Shown here piece by piece: positions 46,601 through 57,224 of a stretch of DNA of 64,000 nucleotides. A program made the position numbers and the translations under genes. The notes under the pieces were generated by a model. The model had not been told where the DNA came from and did not search any database. It saw only the letters and a list, made by a program, of their open reading frames with translations. This DNA is from CAWAYH01 sp963786195. GTDB lineage: Bacteria > Acidobacteriota > Vicinamibacteria > Vicinamibacterales > 2-12-FULL-66-21. The first letter of the stretch is position 1; the number at the start of each line of letters is the position of its first letter. Where the stretch lies: the NCBI GenBank assembly GCA_963786195.1, contig CAWAYH010000009.1, positions 496,001 to 560,000 on the forward strand, read 5' to 3'.

Positions 46601-47034
46601 ATCCAGGGGCCCAAGGTCATGCTGATCGACGAGACCGCCGGGTCGGGCGGCGATCTGCTCCCGTGGATGTTCCGCAAGTTCAAGCATCGGCCAGCTCGTC
46701 GGGAAGCGGACGTGGGGCGGGCTCGTCGGCGTCCTCGGCTTCCCGATCCTGATGGACGGCGGCAGCGATCACCGCGCCCAACCTCGCCATCTGGACGCCG
46801 GAGGACGGCTGGGTCGTCGAGAACGAGGGCGTGCCGCCCGACATCGAGGTCGAACAGACGCCGAAGGACGTGATCGCCGGTCGCGATCCGCAGCTCGAGC
46901 GCGCGATCGCCGTCGTGATGGAGGAACTGAAGAAGCATCCGGCCGCACGTCCGACCCGCCCGGCGTATCCCGTCAAGGGCAAGACGCTCCGCGGCACGGC
47001 GACGACGACGACGAGCAGCGGCGGACGGCGATAG
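43696..47034 (+). CDS. Tricorn-like S41 protease, frame-broken
   Basis: About 1100 residues after joining many pieces. It starts MIRRAFVSAAMALFALTSV (signal peptide), then beta-propeller strands with NPAFSPDGKTIAFSAQYDGN and similar WSPDxRxIAY repeats. A PDZ/C1 region follows and the S41 catalytic part has SVGHHRGG (His region), IIDERFNGGGQVADYYI and LIDETAGSGGD (nucleophile Ser). About ten one-base shifts occur between 44050 and 46750, so confidence in exact residues is low there. Such periplasmic tricorn homologues degrade peptides. The relation to the pectin genes is positional only. Confidence 0.8.
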
Positions 47035-47053
47035 CTGCAGTTCGCTCGACACA

Positions 47054-47420
47054 TAGTCTGCGAACGCCAGCGGAGCACGTCGGCATGAACGTGGAGGTCT
47101 GGTTGACGCGCGCGGCGAGACGACGCATTCATGCCGCCGGGGCGGGCCGGTCGGATCGGGCCGACCTCTGAGCGACGTGATCGGCGCCAGGCTCTGAAAC
47201 AGGCCCGAGCGGTTCCCAATCGTCGGCGGCGCGGATTCGCCACCAGCGGTCGGGCATCCCGTCAGCCCAACCGATGCTTTACCGGCGCCCGGATCACCCC
47301 AGCCGCCGACGCGACCGTCAGACGCTCCGCGAGGGCCTGTTTTTCCACGTCGCGAAGCGGGAGGCCCCGAGCCGACCGGCCCGCCCCGGCGGCGTTCAGC
47401 GACTATGTTCCCCAACACGC
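47054..47420. repeat. Long imperfect inverted repeat in a gene-free gap
   Basis: Arms of 22 perfectly matching bases (47133-47154 versus 47372-47393) extend outward and inward as imperfect matches: the outer ends CATAGTCTGCGAACGCC and GGCGTTCAGCGACTATG also pair roughly, as do inner GCGACGTG and AAACAGGCCC segments. The two arms look like diverged copies of one repeat in opposite orientation. No gene is supported in 47035-47441. Confidence 0.65.
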
Positions 47421-47441
47421 GATCACCACGACGCCCGATCG

Positions 47442-49087
47442 TTATCGCGCGGTGACGCGGAACCAGTCCCACTCCGCGTAGCCCGCCGACTGCGCGTTCG
47501 GCGGCGCCTGCGCGAACACGCCGACCTTGGCGCCGACCCAGACGCCCTGGCGCGCGACGAATTCTTCGCCGATCGGCGTGAAGCTCCGGTTGTCGAGGCT
47601 GTAGCTGAAGCGGCATCGGCCTTCCCTGCCGACGGTCACGCGCAGGTGCAGGCGCGCACGGCGGACGTCGAGCCGCACGTCGACGTCGGAGACCTCGACT
47701 TCCGCGCCGTTCTTCTGCGCATCTTTCGCAGCCCTGAGCACGAGTCGCGGCCTGCCATCCACTCTACGGAGTCCAAGCCAGGCGTAGTCCTGTCCGAACA
47801 CGACGAGCCCCGCAGATTCACCGTCTGACGCGGGCAGGAACGTCAGCGCCGTGGTTGCGATGAACTCCGGCGCGGGCCATTTCTGCAGCAGCAGGTTCGG
47901 CGCGGTCCAGAGAGTGTCGCCGCCGGCCGCCGCTCGAACGGAGTTCAGCCGCAGGCGGCCGGCATGACTGGCGCCGGGTGACCACCAGGAGTCGTTCGCA
48001 TTCGCTTGCCATTGCCACTGCAGCCCAAGGGCCTTGCCGTCGAACTCGTCGGACGTCGGGGGCACCGCCACCGGATACGTACGCCCGACGTTCGGCTTGC
48101 GCCACGTCCGCACCGGCTCCCCCTGTACCATCGCCATCGCTATCGGTACCCATCACGGGCCATCCATCAGGACGCCACGCCATCGGTTGCAGATGCACGA
48201 CGCGGCCTGTACACGGCGAGATCCTGAAAGTGGAAGAACCAGTGATCGCCGTTCGGGGTCTGGACCCACGCGCCCTGGTGCGGTCCGTTGATGTCCGTGC
48301 CGCCCTGGTGCAGCACGATGCGATGCTCGTAGGGGCCGTCGACGCCGCGCGATCGAAACGCCGATTGCCAGCCGCGCTGCACGCCGCCGGCCGGCGCGAA
48401 AATCCAGTAGTAGCCGTCACGCTTGTAGAATTTCGGCCCCTCGAGCGTCGTGTAGCCCTGAATCTCGTCGCCATTGACGATCGTCCGGCCGCTGTCGATC
48501 GCGCGCAGGCCGTCCGGGCTGAGTCGGGTCAACGTGAGGATGTTTGCGAATCCAGCGCGGCTCCGCGCCCACGCGTGCACGAGATACACCTGCCCATCGT
48601 CGTCCCACAGCGGGCACGGATCGATCAGCCCCTTCCCGACCTTGACGAGGACCGGATCGCTCCAGGGTCCCTCGGGCCGCACGGCAGTGACGACGTAGAT
48701 GCCGAAATCCGGATCCGGATAGTAGATCCAGAACTTTCCGTCATGATGACGGATCGCCGGCGCCCAGCAGCCCTTCCCGTGCTGCGGCGTCGCAAAGACC
48801 TGTTCCGGCACCTGACCCCGCAGCGCGTGGCCGATCAGCCGCCAGTTCACGAGATCCCGCGAATGCAGGATCGGCAGACCCGGCGAGCACGTGAAGCTCG
48901 ACGCGGTCATGTAGTAGTCGTCACCGACCCGCACGACGTCCGGATCGGAGTAATCCGCGTGCAGGATAGGATTCTGATACGTGCCGTCGCCCTTGTCCGG
49001 GACCCACGGCGCGGTCCGAGGTTGGCCGGACTGAAGCGCAACGACAGCAAGGAGCAGCGACCGAAGGACGAGCCGCGCGGCCGACAT
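47442..49087 (-). CDS. GH43 glycoside hydrolase with C-terminal beta-sandwich
   Basis: About 548 residues. A signal peptide (LVLRSLLLAVVALQSGQP) is followed by the five-bladed propeller of GH43: NPILHADYSDPDVVRVGDDY (general base Asp), GCWAPAIRHHDGKFWIYY, DPCPLWDDDGQVYLVHAW and YTTLEGPKFYKRDGYYWIFA (general acid Glu). The C-terminal part (SDEFDGKALGLQWQWQANAN onward) is the usual GH43 beta-sandwich/DUF1349-like domain. One or two frame shifts occur at about 48140-48215. Substrates are arabinan or xylan side chains, fitting pectin breakdown. It is six bases from the GH28 gene, on the same strand. Confidence 0.87.
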
Positions 49088-49092
49088 GGACG

Positions 49093-50522
49093 TCAGCGCG
49101 TCATCCGTTCGTTGAGCACGCGCCCGTTGCGGCGGACGTTGGTCAGGCTCAGGTCGCGCACCGACTCAATCACGTCCTCTTTTTCCACTCCATCGAACGT
49201 GCAGTCCATGACGCGGACGTCGCTGATGGGATCGTGCGCATATCCGCGCAGCAGGAACGCATGAAGACTCTTTCGGCTGGTGACGTTCCGCACCTCGACG
49301 TCACGGACGATCGGAGGGAATTTGCCCGCGTCCCCTTCCTCGTAGAAGAAGTTGATGGTGACGACGGCTTCGGCGACCTGGCCGACGGTCACGTCGCGCA
49401 TGTAGACGCCCTCGACGGTGCCACCGCGAACGGAGTTGCGTCTTGATCCGGAGCGCGCGGTCGAGCTGCGGGCTGTCCATGCGGCACCGCTCGGCGAAGA
49501 TGTTGCGGGCGCCGCCGGAGATCTCGCTGCCGATGACGACGCCGCCGTGGCCGTCTTTCATCGTAGCAGCCGCGAATGATCACGTTCTCGATCGGCGCGT
49601 TGCAGGCGCCGGCCGTCGTCGTTTCGACCCGACTTGAGCGCGATGCAGTCGTCACCGGTGTCGAAGGTGCAGCTCGTCGATCAGCACGTCCGTGCACGAC
49701 TCGGGATCGCAGCCGTCGTTGTTCGGCCCATGGCTGCGGATCGTGACGTCGCGCACGGTGACGTTGTTGCAGAGCACCGGATGGATCTCCCACATCGGCG
49801 AGTTGACGATCGTCACGCCCTCGATCAGGACGTTGCGGCAGCGGTACGGCTGGATGAAGTTCGGCCGCAGCCAGTGGCCTTCGCCGAACACGCGTTCGGC
49901 GACCGGAACCCCGTTGGCGCCCATCTCGATCAGCCGGTTCCGCGCTGGGAACTGCCTGGCGCTCGCCGCGGCGCCGCCGCCACGCCAGTCCCACCAGTGA
50001 TCCGCGTCCGGCCTGGCCGTCGAGCGTGCCCGCTGCCGGTGATGGCGATGTTCTGCTGCCTCGAAGGCATAGATGAACGGCGAATAGTTCATCAGCTCGA
50101 CGCCTTCCCACCGCGTGAAGACGACCGGCAGGTAGTGCGCGCGGATCCTGGCTGAACGCCAGCGTGGCTTTGGGGTTCAGGTGCAGCTCGACGCCGCTCT
50201 CGAGCCGGATCGCGCCGGTCACGAAGCGACCGTCCGGCACGACCACGCGGCCGCCGCCCGCGGCCCGGCACGCGGCGATTGCCTTGCGGATCGCCTCGGT
50301 GCAGTTGGCCTGACCGTCTCCTACCGCGCCGAATCGCGTGATGTCGAAATCGCGCGACGGAAATCGCGGAATCCTGATACTTCTGACGATGGCTGCCGCG
50401 CGCGTCCACGGATCGGGCGTGCTCCCGCTGCGTTGCCGGTCGGTCAGCGCGACCGGAACGACCATCGCTGGAGCGGCCGCCGCAACGCGATGGAGGAAAC
50501 GGCGGCGAGACCAATTCGTCAT
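49093..50522 (-). CDS. GH28 polygalacturonase with Tat-type signal, frame-broken
   Basis: About 475 residues. The N-terminus SRRRFLHRVAAAAPAMVVPV is a twin-arginine type signal. Beta-helix sequences follow: FDITRFGAVGDGQANCTEAI, then catalytic NNDGCDPESCTDV, the DTGDDCIALKSG strand seen in pieces, and the GHGGVVIGSEISGGARNIFA region with the conserved G-H-G. The C-terminal part is intact (TVGQVAEAVVTINFFYEEGD onward). At least five one-base shifts occur between 49430 and 50150. It hydrolyses polygalacturonate in the periplasm or outside, supplying galacturonate to the uronate operon. Confidence 0.83.
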
Positions 50523-50708
50523 GGGCGGGGCGGATCTTAGCCTGAATTTACACAGGGTTGAAAATTTGTCGACCGCGCACCCGAGGGATGCTTGGCGGTC
50601 AAGAATCGTCAGATTGCGAACAAATCCGTGCCCCGACGCGGGTAGGCGTCGATCCGTTGCGCACCCTGTCGACCCGGGCAGGAACCTTGCTTAATCCACC
50701 TCACTCTT

Positions 50709-51974
50709 ATGAGAGCGATGTCCGTCGTCGTGCTGGCGTTAGCCGCTTCTCCGGTCTTCGCGGGGCCGGCGATTCCGCCGGCTCCGCTGCCGCCGCCGAG
50801 CGGGCCGGTCGTCAACGTCTCGACCGTGGCGCAACTGCAGAACGCCGTCGCCTCGATCGCGTCCAACACGACGATCGTCGTCGCGCCCGGCACCTATCAG
50901 CTGACGTCCACGCTCTACGTCAACGGCACCTTCACGAACGTCGGCATCCGCGGCGCGACCGGCAATCGCGACGATGTCGTCATCGTCGGCAAGGGCATGA
51001 GCGCGGCCAATGACGGCGGGGTGCCGTTCGGCATCTGGGTGGGCGGCAACGTCCAGGGCATTACGATTGCGAACCTGACGCTCCGCGACTTCTTCTATCA
51101 CGCGATCATTCTCAATGCGGGCGCGCAGTCGCCGCGCGTCCACAACGTGCGCCTCATGAACGCCGGGCAGCAGCTGTTGAAGTCGAATCCGGACGATCAG
51201 GGCGGCGGGGTCGACAACGGCATCGTCGAGTACTCGGTGATCGAGTTCGCGACGACGAGCAGGGACTTCTACACGAATGGCGTCGACGTGCTGACTGGCG
51301 ACAACTGGATCATCCGGCACAACCTGTTCCGCAACATCCGTGCGCCCCAGGGGCAGCTCGCCGGTCCCTCCATCCTGATGTGGCGGAGCTCGACGAACAC
51401 CATCGTCGACGGCAACACCTTCGTCAACTGCCAGCGTGAGATCGCCTTCGGGCTGGAAGAGCGGACGCCGGACGATCACAGCGGCGGCATCATCCGCAAT
51501 AATTTCATCTATCGCAGCATGTCCGGCGACTCGGCGATCTACCTGGCCGACTCCCCCGACACGCAGGTGCTGCACAACTCGATCTTCATCTCGGGCACGT
51601 ATGGCAGCCCGATCGAATACCGGTTCCCGCATACCGCACGGGTCGTGATCGCGAACAACGTGCTCGACGGAAATATCGCGTCCCGGGACGGCGCGACGGG
51701 TTCGGTGGTCGGCAACTACACCAGCGCGGTCGCGGGCTTCTTCGTCAACCCGTCAACAGGCGATCTGCACCTCAATCCGACGGCGACGGCCCTGATCAAC
51801 AAGGTCACCGCCCCGCCGGCCGCGGCGGCCACTGACTGGGACGGTCAGGCCCGACCGGGAGGCGCGACCGATATCGGGGCCGACGAGTATGTGCCCGCCG
51901 GCCCCCCACCGAACGTCCCCGCCAACCTGCGGATCGTGGGACCGGGGACACTCAATCGGGACAGTCAATCGTGA
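50709..51974 (+). CDS. Right-handed beta-helix secreted protein (polysaccharide lyase-like)
   Basis: 421 residues with a signal peptide (MSVVVLALAASPVFA). Regular short strands with N and G turns (VHNVRLMNAGQQLLKSNPDD, GDNWIIRHNLFRNI, SSTNTIVDGNTFVNCQ) indicate a right-handed parallel beta-helix as in pectate/alginate lyases. No catalytic family is certain. The last about 12 residues (VGPGTLNRDSQS) come from the GGGGACACTC repeat, so the native C-terminus is probably near GADEYVPAGP. The start ATG is 709; 186 bases separate it from the divergent GH28 gene and hold the promoters. Confidence 0.8.
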   Translation: MRAMSVVVLALAASPVFAGPAIPPAPLPPPSGPVVNVSTVAQLQNAVASIASNTTIVVAPGTYQLTSTLYVNGTFTNVGIRGATGNRDDVVIVGKGMSAANDGGVPFGIWVGGNVQGITIANLTLRDFFYHAIILNAGAQSPRVHNVRLMNAGQQLLKSNPDDQGGGVDNGIVEYSVIEFATTSRDFYTNGVDVLTGDNWIIRHNLFRNIRAPQGQLAGPSILMWRSSTNTIVDGNTFVNCQREIAFGLEERTPDDHSGGIIRNNFIYRSMSGDSAIYLADSPDTQVLHNSIFISGTYGSPIEYRFPHTARVVIANNVLDGNIASRDGATGSVVGNYTSAVAGFFVNPSTGDLHLNPTATALINKVTAPPAAAATDWDGQARPGGATDIGADEYVPAGPPPNVPANLRIVGPGTLNRDSQS

Positions 51975-52145
51975 CAGTCACCGGGGACAGTCTGCACTCA
52001 GTGTTCGCCGGTAAACATCGCAGAAATTGACCCGTCTTTCGCGCGCACCAGTGGTCGAGAGAGTTACCGGCCCCGGCCGTGTTGCAGACTTTGCCATTCG
52101 TCGCACTTCTTGAGTAGCCGGGGACAGTCACGCGTGACTGTCCCC
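51945..52145. repeat. GGGGACAGTC-type REP elements, including a perfect 26-bp palindrome
   Basis: 51945-51966 is the 22-base unit shared with 25764-25785. After further CAGTCACCGGGGACAGTC copies, 52120-52145 is a perfect 26-base palindrome with 13-base arms GGGGACAGTCACG / CGTGACTGTCCCC. The group lies between the beta-helix gene and the end of the TonB receptor. Families like this are often moved by REP-associated transposases, none of which is seen here. Confidence 0.8.
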
Positions 52146-52163
52146 TTTGAGTGTCCCCGCCTG

Positions 52164-55140
52164 TCAAAACCTCACCCCCAGCGACATCCGGAACGTCCGC
52201 GGCATCTGATACGCGAAGCGGCTCTGCGGCTGACCGAACGTCGGCCCGAGGTCCCAGTGCACGCCCTGGACCGGCGTCTCGGTGAACGGATTGAAGGCCG
52301 CGTAGCGCGCCGGCGTGGAGCACGTTGGTCAGCACGCGCCGTTGATGATGCAGGTAATGCGGGTTGACGATCGCGGCCTGGTTGAACAGGTTCAGCACGT
52401 CGGCCTTCACGAAGAGCTGGAAGCTGCCCGGCCGCGGCACGCGATACGTGTAGTGTCGCCGACATGTCGGTGCTGAACGAGACGCTCGGTGCGGAAGGCG
52501 TCCGGCCGTGAAGTAGTACGAGCACCGACGCCGGCGCGTTGCGATAGCCGAGGTTCTGCCGGCACGTAGCGGCGCGATCGTGATGCTGCCCGTGCGCGCC
52601 GTACGGATTCCCGAGTTGATCGACTGGATGACGCCCAGCGTCAGGTCGCCGAAGCTCGCGAGCGGCATCGAGTAGGTGGCGAGGATGCGCGCCTTGTGCC
52701 GCTGGTCGATCGAGAGATCGCCCATCGGGATAGTTCCAGCTCGCCTCGCGGTATTCCGGGATACTGCTTGGCGTGGCGGCGACGGGCCCGCAGTTCGACG
52801 TCTCGCCGTCGACGCTGCCCCAGCGTGCGCGACAGCGTGTAGCCCACGCCGATCGTGAGGCGAGTGCGACGGCCGCCATGACGCCGCTCAGGTTCAGCCC
52901 GGCGTACTGCCGCTCCACGTCGTTCGTGTTCTCGGTGATGATCGACGTCGAAGTCGCTGGCCGAGCTCGTTGGACGACCTGCCCGGTCGCTGGTATCGAC
53001 GCGCTCGGCGTAGAAGTCCTCGTACTGTCCGGTAGACGCCGTCGACGCGCACCATCGCGCGCGGCCCGAGCCGCTTGGTCACGCCGCCGGCGATCTCGTC
53101 GGTGCTCGGCGACGACGAGATCCGGCGACACCCGGCTGTTGACGCCCGGCAGCGCGGCGCCGACGTTCGGCCGGTTCGTGCCGCCGTTCGCGTTGAACCA
53201 GTCGAACAGCGTCCGCAGCGCGTCGTGCGATCGAGACCAGCGACGGCGCGTTGGCGTCGAGATTGATCGCCGGCCCGAGATACTGGAAGTCGAAGCGCGC
53301 CGACGCCGCCGGCGTTCGATCCGGCGTTGGCGATGCCGTTGACGATGGCCGACACGTAGGTCGCGTAGCTCGCGTTCAACGATCCAGTCGCCGTCGCCGC
53401 GCGGGTCGAAGGTGACGCCCAGGCGCGGGCTCACCTTGGAGTCCTCGACGTCCTTCGACCCCGGCGGAGTTGACGCCGTCGTTGCGGTCGTAGCGCATGC
53501 CCGAGGTTGAGCGTGAGCGATCGGTTCACGCGCCACTGATCGTTGAAGAACAGCGAGTGCGTCCTGAAGTTCGACCCCTGGGTCGGGTTGAGGATCGGGT
53601 TGTAGCGAATCAGCGTGCTGCTGCCGACGTTGTTCGAACACCGGATAGACGACGCCGTCCCGGATGATCGAGGTCGTCGCGAAGACGCGGAATCCGCTGC
53701 CGCTCTGATGGTCGTCGGCGGCGATCTTGTCGGCGAAGCCGTCGTAGCCGCCGACGATCGTGTGCGACGCCGAGACCCGGCCGCGACAGGAAGTAGGTCG
53801 CCTTGACGACCATGCTCTCGTTGTCCCGCTCCTCGGGCCGGCACACGCCGCAGAACGTCGCCGAGTTGAAGCGCCCGCCGTTCAGGCCGTCGATGAGCAG
53901 CGTGCCCTCGATCAGATCGGTCGACTTGGCGCCAGCGCCGACGATCGCCGAGTCGTGCCGCGAGTACTGCGCTTCGAGGAACAGCTGGCTCGTCAGCACC
54001 GCGTTGTAGTTCACCGACCACGTGTTCTCGGGATCCTCGCGGTTGGTGAGGCTCGACGAGGTCGATCTCGTTCTGGAAGTTGCTGTTCTCCGCACGCTGA
54101 TAGTTGTTCAGGTACGCGACACGCGCCGTGTGGCCGTTGAGCGGGCTGTACGTGCCCTTGCCCTCGAACCGGCGCCGCAGCGTCGAGCCGATCGTAGGGC
54201 GTCAGCACCGGAGCCGAACAGGTTCTGCGCGAGCGTTTCGTTCTGATAGCGGCCGGCCGTGAAGAACCACAGCCGATCCCGCACCACCGGGCCGCCGACC
54301 GTGTACTCGTACGTCGGCACGACGACGTCGGCTTTGGTCTCTCCTGGGAACGGCGACACCGCGCGCCAGTTGTCGTTCGCGAGACTCGTCCGGAACGTGC
54401 CGCTGAACGCGTTGCCGCCGGACTTCGTGATGGCGTTGACGACGCCGCCGGCGAAGCGGCCGAACTCGGCGGAGACACCCGAGGTCGAGACCGTCGTCTC
54501 CTGCAGCGCGTCCTCGATGTAGACGGGCAGCGACGTCCGACGGACGTTGTCCTGCGCGACGACGCCGTTCACGAGGACGAGGTTCTCGGACGTGATCGCG
54601 CCCGAGATCGCGATCTGCTGGTGCCGCTCGTCGAGTTGCTCGGTCCGGTCCGCAGCATGCCAGGCGTCAGCGCGATCGTCGCATCGAGCCCGCGATTGAG
54701 CGGCAGGTCGTTGACGAGATCCTGCTTGAGCGTCGTCGTCGCCGTGACGCCGGGCGCGATGGCTTCGGCGACGCTGCCCGTGACCGTCACCGCTTCCGTC
54801 ACGCCGTCGATCTGCATCCGCGCGTCGAGGTCGACGGTCGCGGCCGCCGTCACCAGCGTCTTCTCGCTGGCTGACTTGAATCCCTGCATCTCGAACGTCG
54901 AGCGTGTACTCACCTGGCGGCAGGAACGGAATGATGTAGTCGCCCGACATCAGTCGTCGTCACCGTGCGCGCGCCCTGCAGGTTCGGTGACGTCGCCGTC
55001 ACCGTGACGCCCGGAAGCGCGACGCCGTCCTGGCCGATGACGCGCCCGGTCACCGTGCCCGTGGGGTTCCCTTGCGCGAGCACGTTGACAGCCAGCAGCA
55101 TGCAGGCCAGCGCGCTCCACACGATCCTGAATCGCGTCAT
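52164..55140 (-). CDS. TonB-dependent receptor with carboxypeptidase-like N-terminal domain, frame-broken
   Basis: About 990 residues when joined. It starts MTRFRIVWSALACMLLAVNV, then TGTVTGRVIGQDGVALPGVT, the CarboxypepD_reg-like beta sandwich. The plug includes LPLNRGLDATIALTPGMLRT and SGVSAEFGRFAGGVVNAITK, and SGTFRTSLANDN is where the barrel begins. The C-terminus is FRMSLGVRF with an aromatic last residue, as for outer-membrane barrels. More than ten one-base shifts lie between 52300 and 54950. It probably imports an oligosaccharide or similar ligand; proximity to pectinases is suggestive only. Confidence 0.85.
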
Positions 55141-55445
55141 CGACAGACTCCTCTTGAAAAGAAAGCGGGTTGTCCGCCCTCGAGGAGCAACCGACGTACC
55201 TTTGTGAAATTGGATGCAGCGGGATCGTGTGGCGAACGGTGTGACGGCGAGTACCGGTGTCGAGTCTACCGGTGCGGGTGATGGAACAAGTGGACGTCGT
55301 GACGAGCACGAGTCCACGCGATCAGTGGTCGCGGGCGACGCCTCGCGCGTAGTTCGCGCGACTTCAAGGAGTCGGATGTCGATCCGGCCGAAGGTAGAGC
55401 ACGGCGTGACAGGAACGTGATCGCGTTCGACCCGGCGTTCGTCCA
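55141..55445. other. 305-bp gap upstream of the TonB receptor
   Basis: No gene is supported on either strand. It contains the presumed promoter of the receptor gene and the 3' flank of the cupredoxin gene. No repeat or strong palindrome was seen. Confidence 0.4.
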
Positions 55446-55829
55446 CTACTTCACTCGCAAAACACCCTTCATCGTCGGATGGAGCGTACAGATGTAGGGG
55501 AAGGTTCCCTTCGCCTTCATCGTGTTCGTCCAGGTCTTGCCTTCCGGAATCACCTTCGAGTCGAAGCCGCCGGCCTTCGACGTGACCGTGTGAGAGAACG
55601 GATCTTTGTTCACCCACACGACCGTGTCCCCTGCGTTGACCGTCAGGTTCGCCGGCTCGAAGCTGGTGCCATCCATCACAACGGTGTGCGTCGCAGGTTT
55701 CGGCGCCTTTGGAGACTGGCCGCCCGCTCGCGCGACGACGCCCGCGGCGCACAACGCGAGCGCCGTCAGCGCGACTGACACGGCAAACGTGCGGCTACTT
55801 GCCAAGCGACGCCTGGATGGTCTTCGCAT
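55446..55829 (-). CDS. Cupredoxin (plastocyanin-like), secreted
   Basis: 127 residues: signal peptide (FAVSVALTALALCAAGVVAR), then a beta-sandwich with PANLTVNAGDTVVWVNKDPF, a copper His in FSHTVTSK and the C-terminal ligand loop CTLHPTMKG (Cys, His, Met), a complete type 1 copper site. The start ATG lies 35 bases inside the end of the DUF4142 gene, so the two are coupled. It is probably an electron carrier or copper-binding stress protein. Confidence 0.87.
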   Translation of the reverse strand: MRRPSRRRLASSRTFAVSVALTALALCAAGVVARAGGQSPKAPKPATHTVVMDGTSFEPANLTVNAGDTVVWVNKDPFSHTVTSKAGGFDSKVIPEGKTWTNTMKAKGTFPYICTLHPTMKGVLRVK

Positions 55830-56306
55830 GCGTGAGGTGTGCCACGAACGCCGGCCGCACCTTGACGAGCAGCGCCTTCAGCTCGGCGTTCTGCGCACCG
55901 GGAATGAGGGTCTTGTCCACCGCATCGAGCACGGCCTGGTGATACGCCACCTCGTTGTCGATGTACGCCTTGTCGAACGCCGCGCCCGTCAGACCCTTGA
56001 GGTTCGCGACGTTCTTCTCGCCCCGGACTTCAGGCTCTGGCTCGTGGGATTGTCCTCGGGCGTGACCTTCAACTTCGTCGCGAGCGCGACCGCCTGCTGG
56101 TTCACGCCGGTGTGATCCTCGACCATCTGCTGCCCGAACTTCTTGACGTCGGCGCTGCTCCCCATCGACGCTGCGAGCTTCCCGGCGTCGATGTCGACCT
56201 GGTTGGCCGTGACGACGATGTGGGCGATCTGAGGATCGGTGACCTGTGCGAAAGCCGCGGACGAGACACTGAGCAATCCGGCGACCATAATCCCTGACAT
56301 TCTCAT
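55795..56306 (-). CDS. DUF4142 secreted helical protein
   Basis: About 170 residues: signal peptide (MVAGLLSVSSAAFA) then DUF4142-type helices (QIAHIVVTANQVDIDAGKLA, KKFGQQMVEDHTGVNQQAVA, KAYIDNEVAYHQAVLDAVDK). One frame shift at about 56020 divides it. Members are periplasmic, ferritin-like bundles of unknown function, often next to stress or cupredoxin genes, as here. Confidence 0.8.
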
Positions 56307-56397
56307 GAGCTACTCCTCACTGTTCTTCGCAGTCCGATGGATCTACGCCCGTTTGATGCGAATGGATTGCCGGATGTTCCCGGCGGCCTGGCGGACT

Positions 56398-56478
56398 GTA
56401 GCTTTAGCGAAGGTGGGCCTGTCTCGGCGTAGCTTTAGCGGAGGCGGGCTTGTCGCGCCGTAGCTTTAGCGGAGGCGG
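56398..56478. repeat. 31-bp tandem repeat, about 2.6 copies
   Basis: Units begin at 56398, 56429 and 56460 with GTAGCTTTAGCGGAGGCGGG-like sequence; the first unit has a few differences. They overlap the 3' end of the sigma factor frame. A related GCTAAAGCTCCGGCG piece occurs in the repeat near 11567-11590. Confidence 0.75.
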
Positions 56479-57176
56479 ACGGCTCATCCGCGCGCGCCAG
56501 CACGGCTGCGACGATCCGGTCGCACCGGTCGCCCGCGAAGCCGAACACGTCGCCCGTGGCCAGATCCATGTCGCGGGCGAGCGCGCGCGCGCAGCAGAGC
56601 CCTCGCCCGGAAGAGTCGCGTCCGTACGGTCGCCGCGGGAATCGACAGGCACTCGGCCGTTTCCTGAACGCTCATGTCCTCGACGTCACGCATGACGAAC
56701 ACGGTGCGGAACGCAACCGGCAGCTCGTCGATCCTGCGCTCGACCATGCGGCGAATCTCCGCGCGATGCATCGCATCGGACGGTGATTCGGTGGTCTCAT
56801 CGGCGATATCGCCTTCCGCAGCCGCCGGTCCGTCGCTGCGCCCGCTGCCGAAAGGCACGACGACGCGGTCGCGGCGCTGCTTGCGCAGCCGCATCAGGGC
56901 CTGATTGATCACGATTCTCGTGAGCCACGTACCGAGTTTCGCCTCGCCCTGGAAGTCCCCGATGTGGCGGTACGCCTCGAGATACGCATCCTGCAGCGCG
57001 TCCTCCGCTTCGGCGTCGTCTCTCAGGATTGCGCGCGCCACGCGAAACAGCTTGCCGTTGTGGACGCGCATCAGCGCCTCGAACGCGACGTGATCGCCGC
57101 GGCCGATGCGGCTCACGAGCCGGGCATCATCCTCCCGCGTGGCCGGGAGGGCAGGACTGGGTCTGGTGGGGCTCAT
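56435..57176 (-). CDS. ECF sigma factor (RpoE-like)
   Basis: About 245 residues after one repair. Region 2 reads ALMRVHNGKLFRVARAILRD and DALQDAYLEAYRHIGDFQGE with KLGTWLTRIVINQALMRLRK; region 4 has RIDELPVAFRTVFVMRDVED and SVQETAECLSIPAATVRTRL, giving a full ECF sigma. The C-terminal tail (TGDVFGFAGDRCDRIVAAVL) is typical after a shift near 56590. The last residues are coded by the 31-bp repeats. No anti-sigma gene is seen beside it. It is likely to direct a stress or envelope regulon; the DUF4142-cupredoxin pair just downstream is a candidate target. Confidence 0.87.
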
Positions 57177-57224
57177 GCTGATCTTTGTATTGGATGCACG
57201 AGAGGACGGTTGCGTTCCCGGGAT

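Noticed and set aside
56398..56478. 31-bp repeat as a CRISPR or iteron origin
   Set aside because: Units are contiguous with no spacers, and no replication gene is near.
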